64,000 bases of DNA from Adiantum capillus-veneris (GCA_014529385.2 CM043949.1:143353858-143417857); one strand, 5' to 3'. Positions 49,101-62,457 are shown, counted from the stretch's first letter. The notes: a model not told the origin generated them from the letters alone. Numbers and translations are program-made.

Positions 49101-49845
49101 CATACACAGCAGCATGGTGTAAAGGTTGACATTTTAGGGTGGAACGAATCGACAAAAAGCGTTTTACTCAAGATTGTGGAATCATGGCAAAATTTGAATA
49201 GTCTAGTCGACGACGTTCCTCTGATGCAGATCCTGTGGTGGCGGAACTCACTTACTTCGGCACGCTGCAAGAGATTTTGAGGATCGATTACAGAGGATTT
49301 TTTGTCGACTTGTTCGACGTGCAATGGTTCAAGATAATCATGGAGGGTCGCAACGCTACTGTGCATAGAGGAGAGTCTGGTTTTCTTGAGGTGGATTCTA
49401 CTAAGAAATGGACTGACCTAAGAGACACTTTTGTACTACCCGAGCATTGTGAACAAGTAAGTATGTAAATAGTTAACATCCCCCTTTTACAAGTTATGTG
49501 CTTGAAAGCTCTCAGTAAGTTATGTGGCTCTGACAAGTAATATTTCATCCTACAAAGTCTACATCAAACTGGTGGTACGTCATAGAGGTAGCCCCTCGTA
49601 GTGCAAGGACGTATGAAGGCTACCATGTGCCAATCACAACGAAATCAATGGAGGAGATCAGAGAAGATGCTCAATCAGAAGCCGCTGCGGTGGTGCCAGA
49701 CGAGCATCAAGATGCTACTACTCTATATGGGGTGCATGCAGAGGAGCTACAAAATGAAACAGAGGATATGTGTTTAAACGGAGAGCTCTATATAGATATA
49801 GGAAGTTATGCTGAGTTATGCGAGGATGAGAGAGAGATATCTTAA
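46118..49845 (+). pseudogene. CACTA copy 2 Tnp2-type transposase gene, six exons
   Basis: Exons inferred from GT-AG signals and frame: 46118-46650, 46747-47486, 47570-48174, 48249-49013, 49094-49456 and 49558-49845, giving about 1097 codons with all phases consistent. Domains in order are a transposase-associated CPCNQC block, the Tnp2 (Transposase_21) core with MDGVNPFGQRS and WLTTKKGHLW, then DPMHIFKNVGNLLWDHLTG, DUF4218 (LPVSIEGCLSLDIR, CMFEKHFPTTMLTIQVH) and DUF4216 (YFGTLQEILRIDY). Two in-frame stops in exon 5 (TGA 49127-49129 and TAG 49199-49201) cut off the DUF4216 end. A protein of the first four exons could still be made. It would cut and rejoin CACTA ends in the nucleus. Confidence 0.88.
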
Positions 49846-50117
49846 AGCCACAAATATTGTATTTGAACAATTTTTCTCCGTGTTGTAAAAGCTCTGGCTC
49901 TCTAAGTACCTTCCATGGTGTATAACGCTCTTTTCTACTCGCGCTCACATCTTTTGATTGAAAATTCTGAGTTTTCGACTTGCCTCTTCTATCACTCAAT
50001 TCATTGCGTCATTGTATTTATATGCGTCATTACGTCATTGTATTTAATGGTCTTTGCGTCATTGTCTACTCTATTCATTCAATATTAAGTTTAAATATTC
50101 GTGTGTTTAATGCAGGT

Positions 50118-51422
50118 ATGGATGATGAGGAGTTTCTTTCTTCTTTGTCACCGCAGCAGAGACAGTGGTACGTGGAGCGTCATCGCTCTGGCGCATCATC
50201 GCGGGTTCCTACTCCATCCACATCTCCCTCTCTTTCGGAGCATTCAGCGCGCTCCGAAGCTTCGGCGTCGACGAGACGAGCTTCACACTCGTCTAGACAC
50301 CGGCGCTCTAGTGGTGGCGGTGGCGGTTGTTGTGGGGATTCCGCCACCGATGCCTCCACACCGCCTCGTGTTCGACGAGGCTCTTTACCCTCCCCTTCTT
50401 TGCCCGCCCCCACACCAGCCACAACATCGCCATCTACACCAGGTTTTGCACGGCTGACTGTTCCTAGAAGCTACACACCTCTACCTACTCCGCTAGGAGC
50501 CACCCCACTCGACACTCCTCGCTTCGGGGCCCAGACGCCGGTGGAGACACCTGACGTCCGTACCCCCATCGACACGCTGCTAGAGACCCCTGCCGGGACA
50601 CCCAGGTTCACGCGTCACCGGCAGAGGGCTTGCCTTACTCCGTCAACATCAGCGGCGGCATCATCATGGATGATGATGGCAAGAAGGTGATCTCGCGCAT
50701 GCGTGGTCTTTGCTCTCAGCTGTTTAAACACTACATACTAAACAAATGGAGTGAAGTACCAAGTGATTTAAAAAACAGAGTCATCAGCATACTTCATGAT
50801 GAGTTTCCCGTTCCAACACGGGATCAGCGCTTCAATGAAGACCTGATGAAGATTCGAATGCGCGAATACTGCAAACACAAGCGTTCCGAAGTGCAAAAAG
50901 CAATCAAGAAAGGAACAGGCCAGATTGGCTGGCCAAAGAAGATTGGAAGAATGCGAAGAAAGCAGCGCGCGAGAATCCCGACAAGTGGAAGCAACAAAAG
51001 GATGCAGCCAGAGCGCGAGTAGAGGCAGGGAGCTCGCATCACTTGGGGAGCGGTGGATGGGCATCATTTGAGGCCGATTTTGTAAGTGTTTTCGCATTGC
51101 TCTTTATGTTCGATAGTTTAGGGTTTATGAGTTTTTTAATTCTAACATAATGAAATCTTTGTATGTTTTGACAGTGGTCGATGACAGGACGTGATCCCAC
51201 ACCGTACGAGCGCGAGTACGCAGGCAGGAAGGGCTTAAACGCCCTGATGGACATTCTCAGTTCTCGCGGCGGCATGGTTAGTATTAGGGTTTACTCTTTT
51301 TTATTTTTTGTATTGTTTTATAAATGTCGTTATATGTTTATACTTACTGAAAGCTGTCTTATTGTCTTTTTTTGCAGAATCCGACAGATACGCCGCTTGG
51401 ACGCGATGAGACGTCTGACTAG
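50118..51422 (+). pseudogene. CACTA copy 2 second gene (Transposase_24-like), frameshifted
   Basis: Exon 1 is 50118-51081, exon 2 51175-51276 and exon 3 51378-51422, all bounded by GT-AG. The N-terminal half is Ser/Pro/Thr-rich, with several TPxxTP repeats (ATPLDTP, ETPDVRTP), and probably disordered. The conserved C-terminal half has GLPYSVNISGG, MRGLCSQLFKHY, LHDEFPVPTR, IRMREYCKHKRSEV and NPDKWKQQK. Compared with copy 1 there is a one-base loss near 50617-50622 and a four-base loss near 50911-50918, each shifting the frame. By analogy with TNPA it would bind the subterminal repeats. Confidence 0.8.
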
Positions 51423-51780
51423 ACGACGTCAGTTTAGCCGTAGCTAGATAGCATTAGTTTAGGGTTTCTCATAGCTTATGTATCATGAGACGAATTTTAT
51501 ACGTCTTTTTGAACCATGTATATTATTACATTTGTCACCGCAGTTCCTTTTGCCAATCAATTCTTTATGCCTATGATGTTGTACAATTGTCATTATTACA
51601 TTTGCCAATCAATTCATTTTGCCTATGATGTGTACAATTGTCAATTTTGCAAACAATGCGTCTTGTGGGTGACTATTTTGGGTCTATTATCTACCCTTGC
51701 ACTTTTTTTAAAAAAGTGAATCAAGTACAATATGGTTGATGGGTTGCAGGGCATTCAATGCCCTGCCACCAAAAAAAAAT

Positions 51781-51999
51781 TCTCTCGGGCGTCGCTTTAA
51801 GTGTCGCTATTTATGGCTCTGTAGCGTTGCTATATGCGTCGCTATATAGCGACGCATATAACGACGTCTATAGCGACGCATATAGCGACGCTCTCGTAGC
51901 GACGCTCGTAGCGACGGTTTTAGCGACGCCGGGGGTTATAAAAACCCAGTGTATTTCCGTCGCTAACAGCGTCACAAGAGCACACAACCTCTTGTAGTG
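51781..51999. repeat. CACTA copy 2 right subterminal repeats and terminus
   Basis: At least eight GCGTCGCTAT-like motifs in alternating orientation, then CACAAGAGCACACAA and the terminus CCTCTTGTAGTG. Confidence 0.9.
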
Positions 52000-52026
52000 C
52001 TTGAAAAAAGGTTTGAAGAAGGTGTA

Positions 52027-52029
<3 letters not shown>

Positions 52030-52057
<28 letters not shown>
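52030..52057. repeat. (CT)n microsatellite
   Basis: About fourteen CT units just outside the CACTA right end. Confidence 0.95.
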
Positions 52058-52060
<3 letters not shown>

Positions 52061-52949
52061 TGGCACTTGTGTCATTTCTCTTTTCCCTCCCCCCATTTCT
52101 CACACACAAGGAATAGACAAACTCCTTAACCTCCTTTCTAACTAGGCAACAACCTCCTTTGTCTCTCTAGTCTCTCATGGTGCACTTGGATGTACGACAG
52201 GTACATTAAAGTTGCCCAAGAGTTTGTGCATCACACTACAGTCACAAAGGTGGAGTTGTTTCAAGCCTTGGTAGGTACCTGAGTGGCCTCATAGAGTTTA
52301 TGAAGATCTAACCTTTTTTTGTGTGTTTTGACCATGAGACTGTCAAGACTGTTGCTTATATTTGCTCAAAAATTGGCTTCGCTTGGTTTTAGTTGCTCGT
52401 TGATTGGAAATGCCCCTGGCGGTGCACATGGCCACTTATGACAACCTTCTTCCACCGAATGCATGGCAAAGAGTGAGCCTTATGTGGATTAGGCTTCTGA
52501 ATCTCAACCTCATCCACATAAGGCTATAAAGGTGAGGGTCTCCTTCACTTAGCAAGCTCATGTATGCTTGTGTATTCTCTATTGATAATTCAAGGTTAGT
52601 TGCCTGAGTGATTGTAAGTTGAGTGTGTTATACAATGGCAAAATGGAAAGAAAAACAACAGGTCTTGGAACTCTACCCTTTGGCTTCTTCTTCTTCTCAG
52701 GTCGAGTTCCTTTCTTGATGAGTTAAGATTGACAATGGTACTTGGAAGTTTGAAAACATTTCATGTTGCAATGTGTAGTAATATGCATAAAGAAAATGGT
52801 CTGCTTGCGGTTTTGATGGGCGATTTTGGTATAAACTGATAAGATGAGCGTAATGGCGGCTTTAAAGGCTGGAGACTATATCTAGCATGATATGTAAAAA
52901 TCCTTAAAGGCATATCAGATATGCATGAATATTCAGTAAAACTTGGTCA

Positions 52950-54550
52950 TAATGCAGGTCCTACCATTTTGTGTTCTAAATTTGATTTTTGTGATAACAT
53001 AAAAAACGGACTCGGCTGTTAAATGTCAAAAACCGGTCATTTCCTTTAGGAGGCCATGGTTAGGCTTTCAAAACTTTGAATACCTTTTGCGTGGACCTTG
53101 CATGAGGTGGTAAAGAGTCCAGACCTAAGTATAGGGGCTCGACCTTGTGTTGATTGATTGGGTCAATTCCTTCTATTGTTGGAATACTAATGAAGCTATG
53201 CTTTTTGTTCTACTAACATTAATTTTCACTAAGCTCATTGGCAAATGATGTCTTGACATAATACTAACCATACCTTGCTGATAGCAGAATAACCTTGTGA
53301 GTACTGAAATTGAGATGGGTTTTAGTTAGGATTGGGAATAAGGTAAATTTCCTTTTGAAGATTACATAAAGAGCTCAACAATATACATTACTAACTGATG
53401 AGGTATGCATGCTAGTGTTTTTTAGTAACATGCCTGGTTGATGTTGTATACTTGCTGGATATAGTTGTTTACTGACATTTTGCTAGATTCTTAGTAAAGG
53501 AAAGAACTTAAGGAAAATCTGAGCACTATGCAGGTCATACCATTTGTGTACTGAATTGGATTTTCTTAAGATACCATTATAAACTGACTTGGTATATAGT
53601 GTCGGATAATGTTTAATCTGGCATGGCTATACTATCAAAGCCTTAAAACACCTTGGTGACCCTGCCTAAGGCGGTAAAGAGTCTCGACCTAGGATAAGGT
53701 CTCAAAGTTGGGTGATATTGCTAGGGTAATTTTCTTCAAAAATTGGTTTGCTAAGGATATGGTGTGTACTGGCCTTTTGCTAAAGTGTCAAAAGCTGGTC
53801 TTTTCCTTTAGGCTGGCATGGTTAGGCATTCAAAACTTTGAATACCTTTTGTGGACCTTGCCTGAGGCGGTGAATGGTATAGACCTAAGTATAGGAGCTC
53901 GACCTTGTGTTGATTGATTGGGTTAATTCCTTCTATTGCTAGAATGCTAATGAAGCTATGATTTTTGTTCTAATGACAGTAGTTTGCACTAAGCTCATTG
54001 TCTTATGATGTCTTGACTTAATACTAACCATAACTTGCTGGAAGCGGAATAACCTTGTGAGTACTGACTTTGTGATGGGTTTTGGTCGGATTGGGAATAA
54101 GGTAAATTTCCTTATGAAGATAACAGATACAACTCAATAGTATACATTAGTGGCTAATGAGGTATGCTTGCTGGTTTTTTAGTAACATGCCTGGCTGATG
54201 CGATATACTTGTTGGATATAGTTGTTTACTGACATTTTACTGGATTCTTAGTAAAGAAAGGAACTTAAGGAAAAACTGAGCACTATGCAGGTCATACCAT
54301 TTGTGGACTAAATTAGGTTTTCCTAAGGTATCATTATAACTTGACTCGGGTTATAGTGTCGGATACTATTTAATCTGGCATGGCTATGCTTTCCAAGCCT
54401 TAAAACACCTTGGTGACCCTGCCTAAGGCAGTAAAGTGTCTTGACCTAGGATAAGGTCTCGACTTTGGGTTGTTTGGGAGTGTAATCTTCTTTAAATACT
54501 GGGATGCTAAGGATGTGGTTGCTGGATAAGGCTTGTACTAGATTTTTGCT
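52950..54550. repeat. Tandem repeat, ~760-bp unit
   Basis: Long blocks recur about 760 bp apart: TTAGGCxTTCAAAACTTTG at 53061 and 53822, and GCAGGTCATACCATTTG at 53530 and 54287, with a shorter version near 52956. Within a unit, two related sub-blocks carry 'GACCxTGCCTxAGGCGGT', so the unit itself seems to be an older duplication. A more diverged trace continues near 54845-54910. No coding potential is seen; 52060-55700 has no gene that I can support. Confidence 0.8.
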
Positions 54551-55727
54551 GAAGTTCTAAAGGTTTTTACATAAACTTGACGTCAGGTCAAAAATTAATG
54601 GGCTTTTTCATATTTATGACATCGATAATGGATATATCTTTGTGTACTTCTTACTAAAAAAGACTGGTTTCATTCGAATGGTTGGTCTAGATCTTAAAAG
54701 TTAACTCTACCTATCTTGCTGGACTGTGGCTGGTTATGGTACTGATATAGGGTTACGTTGTGGGGTGAATTAATAACCAGATGGTATTAATCCTTGCTAG
54801 AAAGTGATGGTCTCCTAGCTAAATGCTTACTATCAAATTCTCTTATAGACCTTGCCTGATCCATTATAAGGTCTCGACCTAGGCAAAGGATCTCGACCCT
54901 GGGTTGATTAGCTGGGAAATTTCCTTCTGGTGAATCTCCTTTGCTGTATCCTAATGAAACTGATCTTTTCCTACCACTGACATTGCTTTATTCTAAACTC
55001 ATTTGCTACCTAGGTCTCAACCTATGCTAACCTTACCTTGCTTAAAGCATGATAACAAGGTAAATATTGATATAAGGATGAATTAAGTTTGAAGAAAAAT
55101 TCCTTTGTAAACTAACTGATCTAGCTCAAGATAATACATTCTTGGTTAATACGGTTTACATGCTTGACAATTTTTGGTACTAGCTTTTTGGGGATTCGTA
55201 TAGTTTTACATAAGCTCGACCTCCGGTATAACACTCCTAGCCTTTCCTATATATGACATAGAATCTGACAGGCTAGTCTTACTATACCCCTTAGGATAGA
55301 TCTAAAAGCTATCTTGACCTTGTTTATTGGACCAAAACCGATAAAGATGCGGATATGGGGCTATTGTTCGGTATTGATTTGAAATTGGTAGAAATGTCTT
55401 GGGTTAGCAGTAAAAGCTTAGCGTAAGAGCTTCATGACTGTTGATGCATACTCGCTACATGGTTTGGAATATTGACTTGTTGCAGGATGGTTATGGTCTC
55501 TTGGTTGGACTTCTTCCTGTTTCCGAATACTAAAACTCCTAGGGCTTTCAGTTTTTTAGTTTTTCTACATAACATCATGTCTCGAACATAGTGATGGCCG
55601 ATTTTTGAAAATCAAAGAAAAAAAGAAAAGAAAAAATTATTTTTCCTCTGCTAGGGCCTTGGCGACACTGTTGGAAGGCTCGGAAAGTCCTGATCAATCC
55701 TCACGACACCTCTAGGGCATGGCACAG

Positions 55728-56131
55728 CCCCCCCCCCCCCCCCCCCCCTTTCGATTGGCCGGCCTTATCACCCTCACGCCCCCACTTGTCTATACCCCAG
55801 CCTAGCCGGCCGCCTTCGGTTTCAGATACCCCTTCTCTCTCTCTCCCTGTAGTTATTTCCTCGGCGGGCATTAAATGAAATATCCCCCCCCCCCCCCCCC
55901 CCCCTCTCACTCTCATTTTCCCTACATACCTCTCTCTAATATCCTCTCTCTCACCTCACCCTCCATCCCCCCCCCTCGCCTTACTGGCCACCCTCGGCCA
56001 CCCTCGAGCACTCACCCTGACCCTCTCTCGTCTCCCTCCGTGTCGAGCCACATGTGAACTCCCGCTCTCCCGTATTCTTAACCACACCCCCGCCACCCTC
56101 TCATTCCCGCTCCCTTGGCCCGCTTATATTC

Positions 56132-56171
<40 letters not shown>

Positions 56172-56384
56172 TCTTCCCCCACCCGCTCGCCTCACCCTCC
56201 CCTCGGTCTCATTACCCCCCCCCCCCCCCCCCCCCCACACCATTGACTTCTCCCCCTCCTCTCATCCTTGAGACACCATGCAAGACAGAGAATAGGACAC
56301 CCCCCCCCCCCCACCCACACACCATTGACTTCTCCCCCTCCTCTCATCCTTGAGACACCATGCAAGACAGAGAATAGGACCCCC

Positions 56385-56435
<51 letters not shown>
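55728..56435. repeat. Cluster of poly-C tracts
   Basis: C-runs lie at 55728-55748, 55884-55904, 56133-56169, 56215-56236, 56301-56312 and 56386-56435, in sequence that is otherwise very rich in C and T. A 62-bp unit beside them is duplicated exactly (56237-56298 and 56319-56380). Frames here are proline- or glycine-only stretches and not genes. Confidence 0.9.
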
Positions 56436-56438
<3 letters not shown>

Positions 56439-56770
56439 CACACTCTCTTCCCCCCCATGATGGGCACCCGCCATAGAGCTCCCGTCTCTCTCCTATCCAC
56501 GCCACCTCATCCCCTTCTCTCTCTCGTTCTTCTCAGCCCGAAGGCGCAGCGCAAGGAGCCGGAGCCCACTCTCCCTCCACACCACACGCTCACTCACCCT
56601 CACCCTCACCCTCTCACACCCTCATCCTCTCCCTCACTCACGCTCTGTTTCGGCTCCACCCTTCCTGCAATCCCTCTCTCTCTCTCCCTCTCGGCTTGTA
56701 GAAGGCGCAGCGCAGAGCTCTTCTCTATCTCTCTCTGAATACACACACCACACACACACACACCCCACGC

Positions 56771-56907
<137 letters not shown>

Positions 56908-57622
56908 ATCTCCCCCCACCCCCATCTTCGCATAGCTGCCGCTGACCCGCCAAAAAAAATAAAAAGCATATATAATATATACATTATATAGATAAACCCC
57001 CGTTCCCACCGCACGCTTGCGCACACATACAAATACACACACACACACTCATGCATACACACCCACACCTATATATACACACACACCCGTCCACATGCAC
57101 ATACATACACACACACACACACACACAGACACACATATACGCACATAAATAAAAGGAAAAAACGAAGGATTCCACGACTACAACGACAACGAAAAAGAAG
57201 GAGGACCCAAAGCACGCGCCGCCAACAACAAAAAAGAGAAATGCGCTTGAAGGCATGCCCCGGCCGACCCCAAAAAGAAGTACGCTCGACACCGATGCAT
57301 CGGCAACACACCATTCGCCGGCAACACACAACCATGACGCCAATTTCAGTAATTTATAGGTTATTGTCATCATTTCTTCAGTTTTCACCCAAGACATTGT
57401 AAAATCCCACTTTGTAAATTTCCTCTCTCTAGGTGATGGGCACAAAGGCCCACCTAGAGATTCTCATCTTTTAATAACCTCCAAAACAAATCAAGGGTCG
57501 ACCACACCGGGCCCACCACTTGCTTTGTCTCGCCGATTAAGCTTACCCTAATCACTCTGGCATTACCATAATCTAAGCAGCCAACACCTATAAATTGGCA
57601 CTGAGAGGTCACTATCAGAGGG

Positions 57623-57623
<1 letters not shown>

Positions 57624-57659
<36 letters not shown>
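57624..57659. repeat. Poly-G tract
   Basis: A run of about 36 G, opposite in strand to the poly-C tracts 1.2-1.9 kb to the left. 57140-57990 holds no supported gene. Confidence 0.9.
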
Positions 57660-57663
<4 letters not shown>

Positions 57664-57993
57664 CCATGAGAAGCCAGCACTTGGTAGAGTGTAGTGGGAA
57701 GAGTTGACACTATCACCATCACGGGGAGGGGGCTTGTGTGTTGGGTTTGCCTTGGGAATTGCACCATGCGAAGGGAACCACGTCCATCTCTCGACTGCAA
57801 TGGTCAATGCACACACGTATACACGCTCTTGGTAGGAAGCTTCACAACCATTGAGTCGTCTTAGAGAGCGCACCAAGTAGTTTGCACCATATTTTCTCCC
57901 TACCTCTCTATCACCACGGTGTGCCATTTGTAAATACTGTAGAAATAATTCTCCCTCACACCCCCGAGGGTTTTCATCATTTACAAATATATA

Positions 57994-57995
<2 letters not shown>

Positions 57996-58065
<70 letters not shown>
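57996..58065. repeat. (CT)n microsatellite
   Basis: About 34 CT units between the poly-G tract and the damaged gene that follows. Confidence 0.95.
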
Positions 58066-58067
<2 letters not shown>

Positions 58068-59268
58068 CCCCAAACCGCCCCCCTCCTCCTCACCTACCTC
58101 ATCTTAGATTTTTGTTCATCCCACCTTATCTTTTTTGCCCCCACTCGATGGACCCTCAGTCCTTAACTAATATGTATCAGAAGAAATCTTTTGTACTGTT
58201 TTGTTCTAGTGGGGTGAAAGCATGGTTTGGTGGTACAAAAAAAGGACCTATTTTTCTTCTACCTGGTTGGTACTTCTACATATGTCCACACTTTGGAGGG
58301 AACCTTTTTTTTCATCTATGTTAAAGAATGGTAGGAGGGAACTTTGTATGATTTAAACTTTCCGTGAAAGAAAACGTGGGTGGGGCAATAAGTAATGCGA
58401 GTGGTGTTTTGAAACCGTGCCAAAAAACCCATCATAGACTGCGTTTGTGAGTGGCGCAGTTGCTCAACACATTTTCCAGCTTCCACCTTGCTCTCTTACT
58501 ACATCGCCTTCTGCAAACCACTACACTTGCAGGTAACAAACTCCCCGGCTACTCACGCAGCCAAAGCGTCACCGGACAATGGGAAAAAGAAGAAGAGGAC
58601 AATGGATGCAAAATCCCCTCGGAACATCGACACCCCAAATACGAGGGCTAGCAAGGGGGCCTCCTTTGTGGAGAGGGAGAAACCTGCTTTGTCCATGGAG
58701 ACTTCATTTAAGCATGGGCCTCTTTTTGCCGATGATGAGACTCCACGGTCATCTACAACATCTAAAGGTAGGTGCTATGAGAGCTGTGCGTTTTCTGGTG
58801 ATTTACCATTTTATTTTCCATGCATGCAAGCTTCTGCATGTCTTTTATCTGATGAGGTCTGCATTTGCTTTTTTTGCATGTAGCAAGTACATGTGCATGT
58901 TTGGGATCTTCTTAGGAATTTAGGGTTTAGGAAAGTTACAAAGTTACATGTATAAGCTGCTCTTTAGATGGCTAACTTGCATGCATGCAAGTGCAAAAAT
59001 CAGTATATGTTGTGCATGAGCATAGCACAAAGTTGAAGCTCAGTAGGGATGTCAGCATAACCAAATTTGGTTAGTACGAAATTTGGTACTAACCAGTACC
59101 AAATTTGATACTAACCACTACCAAATTTGGCTTTGTACATAACTGAATTTTGCAATTGTCACCTGAATGAGATACATTCATTTCATTCCACGTGTTTTGT
59201 TTTGCACAACTAAAATGAGGCATATAATGAGGGCATGTCTTTACTTGCGTGTCGTTTCCACATCGCAG

Positions 59269-60150
59269 GAAAAAACAAGATGGAGGAGTACCCTATCTTG
59301 ACAAAGTTCTGCTATACAGCACAAGAGCTTCATGATGAGTATGGATTGAGCATGCAGAGGGTGCTGCCAAAGGATATTACGGAAGATGGCATCCCCGATG
59401 ACCAGTGGCTCACTGTAATCAGGCATTCCAGCCAGAAGAAGACAAAGATTTACTTAAATCACGTGCAGCCATGGCTTCAGGATGAATGCACGTTCCTGTT
59501 CCATAAGGTGTACCAAGCCCCACCATCATGTGGGGAGATCACTACAAAATTTTTCCGCTATTTTGCATATGAGAAGTGTCATGCAGCCACAAAGGACCCT
59601 GCGGGCCACATGGTTGCATGGGCCAGGTTTGGTGAGAGTGTACTCAACATGTGTTCCTCCCGACCAGGAGGCTTGGAAAAGAAGGTTGAGAATTGGCAAA
59701 AGGCAAATGGTGCGTCCAAGGAGGCCACCCGTCAAATACCAAAAGCCCCGACTTACGTCAGTCGGTAGTATGCCCCCTACACAGAAAGTCCCCCCACAGC
59801 GTCATGAGGAGAAGACACCTGATTATATTGCGGACCTTGAAGCTATGGTTGGGAGAGTCCCTCGGACATGTGTCGGGGTAGCCGATAGGCTTAAAGAGCT
59901 AACAATGTCTCTGAAGCAGAAGAAGGAAACACTCTTGAGGGCAGAGGGTTCCAATAAACTTTTCAAGCAGATTATGGATGACATCAAGGAATATGAGATC
60001 CAATTGGAAACACTAAGAGAGGCCAACAGTGGCGATGACGCATAAATCAATGTGATAGAAGCTGATTTGGCTGCTAGTTGAAGGATGCTACGTCGATACG
60101 GAATCAGTGAAGATACGTCATTGCTCGACAAGGAGATTCTAGAGCAACAG
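59269..60150 (+). pseudogene. Exon 2 of the FCP1-type gene: unknown domain and coiled coil
   Basis: Joins exon 1 (ending 58767, phase 1) at CATCGCAG|GAAAA with a continuous frame. The first 165 residues are mixed and well-behaved protein (TAQELHDEYGLSMQRVLPKD, DDQWLTVIRHSS, KFFRYFAYEKCHAAT). The frame is then lost near 59740 and resumes one base over with DYIADLEAMVGRVPRTCVGV and a helical Lys/Glu/Leu-rich stretch that looks like a coiled coil. The same frame runs past TAA 60043-60045 and TGA 60109-60111 to YGISEDTSLLDKEILEQQ and a donor at 60151. I do not recognise the family. Confidence 0.55.
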
Positions 60151-60169
60151 GTGCTGGTAGTTTTGGGAG

Positions 60170-61030
60170 TTTTTGGTAGAACTGTTTATGCTTGGTTTGG
60201 TGGGATTGGTAGTGTTAGGTACCTTTGGTAGAACTGTTTATGCTTGGTTTGGTGGGATTGGTAGTGTTAGGTACCTTTGATAGAACCGTTTATGCTTGGT
60301 TTGTTGGGATTGGTACCATTAGGTACTCATGATAGAACTGGTTTTATTCTAGGTAGTTTATGGTTTTCTTCTGTCTTATGGTTTGGTATTTCTGGTACTA
60401 TGAAGAAGTTTTGGTACTTTAAGGTACTTTTTGAAAGTGCTCCAAAAGGTGTTATGGTAGTTTTATTCTGATAGCTTTGGTAGTTTTGCTAGTTTTGGTA
60501 CTTTTAGGTACTATTTGAAAGTGCTGCAAAAGTGTAATTTGATTTTGGTAGTTTTTGAAAGTGTTGCAAAAAGTGTTTCTTTGGTATTCTTGGTAGTTTT
60601 GGTTATTTTGGTACTATTTGAAAGTTTGATTTTGGGAGTTTTGGTACTTTTGGTACTTTTAGATACTATTTGAAAGTGCTGCAAAAAGTGGCTTCTGTAG
60701 TTTGATTTGGTAGTTTTGGTACTTTTAGGTACTATTTGAAAGTGCTGCAAAAAGTGGGTTTGGTAGTTTGATTTTGGTAGTTTTGGTACTTTTAGGTACT
60801 ATTTGAAAGTGCTGCAAAAAGCTTGTTTGGTAGTTTGATTTTTGGTAGTTTTGGTAGTTTTGGGTACTTTTAGGTACTATTTGAAAGTGATGCAAAAAGC
60901 TTGTTTGGTAGTTTTGGTACTTTTAGGTACTATTTGAAAGTGCTTCAAAAAGTGGCTTTTGGTAGTTTTGGTACTTTTAGGTACTATTTGAAAGTGCTGC
61001 AAAAAGTGGCTTTTGGTAGTTTTGATAAGG
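60170..61030. repeat. Intron minisatellites (GGTAGTTTTGGTACTTTTAG family)
   Basis: Three tandem ~62-bp copies (60172-60345; core GAACTGTTTATGCTTGGTTT) are followed by about eight copies of a 55-80-bp unit with GGTACTTTTAGGTACTATTT and GAAAGTGCTGCAAAAAG. The array fills the inferred intron between 60151 and 61181. Confidence 0.85.
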
Positions 61031-61181
61031 TTTGGGTAGTTTAGTTCTGCATTGAGGGTATTTATATGTTTTTGGTACTATATGATTCTCGAGTTTGGTA
61101 GTTTTGGTGGTTTTGGTAGTTTGGGTTCTGTTTCGTAGTACAATACTTAGAAGTACGAGTCTCGGTATGACTTCTTCGTAG

Positions 61182-61573
61182 TTTTTGAAACTAATTGGGA
61201 CCGCTAGTTGTCAACAAGCTGAGTATGACACTCAGGAGAAAAAATGGAAGGAAGGTCAAGAGCATACCCTATTTGTGAAGGAGATGTTGTCTGATATCAG
61301 GCTTGGGAAGAGGTTCCTACTATATCCTAGGCCCCAGGTTAATGATTCGGTAAATATGATCCCGGTGTTTGGTATGTGTGTTGCATGCGGTGAGCCCTTG
61401 GAGTGCGCACATGTAGTTGGAACCTTCATGCTAGAGTGCCGACACTAGTATCATCCCTTGTGATTCAGTGCTTTGCTACAAAGTAGGGATCAGTGTGTCA
61501 AGCCGGGTTGTAATATGGTAATCTCTGATTTGCCAAATCCCTGGGCCAGTGGGCTTCAAGTTGTCAAGATTAA
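61182..61573 (+). pseudogene. Exon 3 of the FCP1-type gene: Cys/His cluster
   Basis: Begins after CTTCTTCGTAG in phase 0 with the preceding exon and reads FLKLIGTASCQQAEYDTQEK, GKRFLLYPRPQVND, then CVACGEPLECAH, MLECRH, a stop (TAG 61447-61449), YHPL, a second stop, and CVKPGCN. The spacing of Cys and His resembles a RING- or PHD-like zinc site, but I cannot assign a class. The stops mean the zinc site is not made whole. Confidence 0.5.
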
Positions 61574-62457
61574 GTATGTGTGCATTTTTGAATACATATA
61601 CGCACGTGAAACTCAGTGAGGTTTTCATACAAGTCAGTATGTGTTGTCTTTCTTTGTGTTTGCAGAGGAGCAGGATGCTACAGTTGCTGACGAGCACACC
61701 ACAAAGTTGGCTGCAAGTCGAATATGGGACGTGGATGAGGTGACAAGGGAGATATCAGATGTTCTCCACGATTTGAAGCAAGGTAATTCTGTAGGGAAAG
61801 ACAATGTGATGGGGCAAAGATGTGAGGCAACAGGTGACAACGAAAGTAAAAGTGAGGAGGAGGCCAGAGATGGTAAAAGACTAAGGACAAGGAGGAAGGT
61901 AAAGTCCCTGTTGTTGTGGAGCTAGATGCGGAGGAAAGCGAGGATGGTGCCAACACAAAGCTCGATGAAGCAACGGCCAAGAAGGGAGAGGAAGAACCCA
62001 CAAAGGGGGGTGTTGGGGAGGGGGTGGAAACTACAAAGGGGAGTGAAGGGGAGGTCAAAGAGGGGTCGGAAGGCAACAAAGATCAGAGGGAGGCCGAGGA
62101 TGAGCAGGAAGAAGTACTTGCGAACAATACTGTTGTGGACAGCACTCACGGGGGCGTTGACTCTACTGCTGCCGATGCTGTTTCAAAGCCGAGAGGTGAT
62201 TCCCCTGATTTCGTGACCCTACACGAACTTTTCTGTTTGCAGAGAAAGAAGCGCAATCGCGCCCGTGATCAATTATCCCGTGCATGCAAACTGTAGCCAG
62301 TAAGAATCTATTGTATTCCGCACTTTGTGCTTTTTAGTGACTGAGTCAACTTGATTTTTGGCCCTGATCTTTATCTGTTCTCTCTATCTAGTTCTGTGTT
62401 GGTATGTTACCTTTCGTTACATTACTGTTTTAGTTGTCCTCACTATATGTGCATTAT

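Noticed and set aside
50180-50457. Alternative frames over the Ser/Pro-rich part of the second CACTA gene
   Set aside because: The frame with the TPxxTP repeats continues into the conserved domain in copy 1; the others are shadows of high-GC codons.
55875-56738. Proline-rich and glycine-rich frames in the poly-C region
   Set aside because: Homopolymer translation only; no conserved residues.
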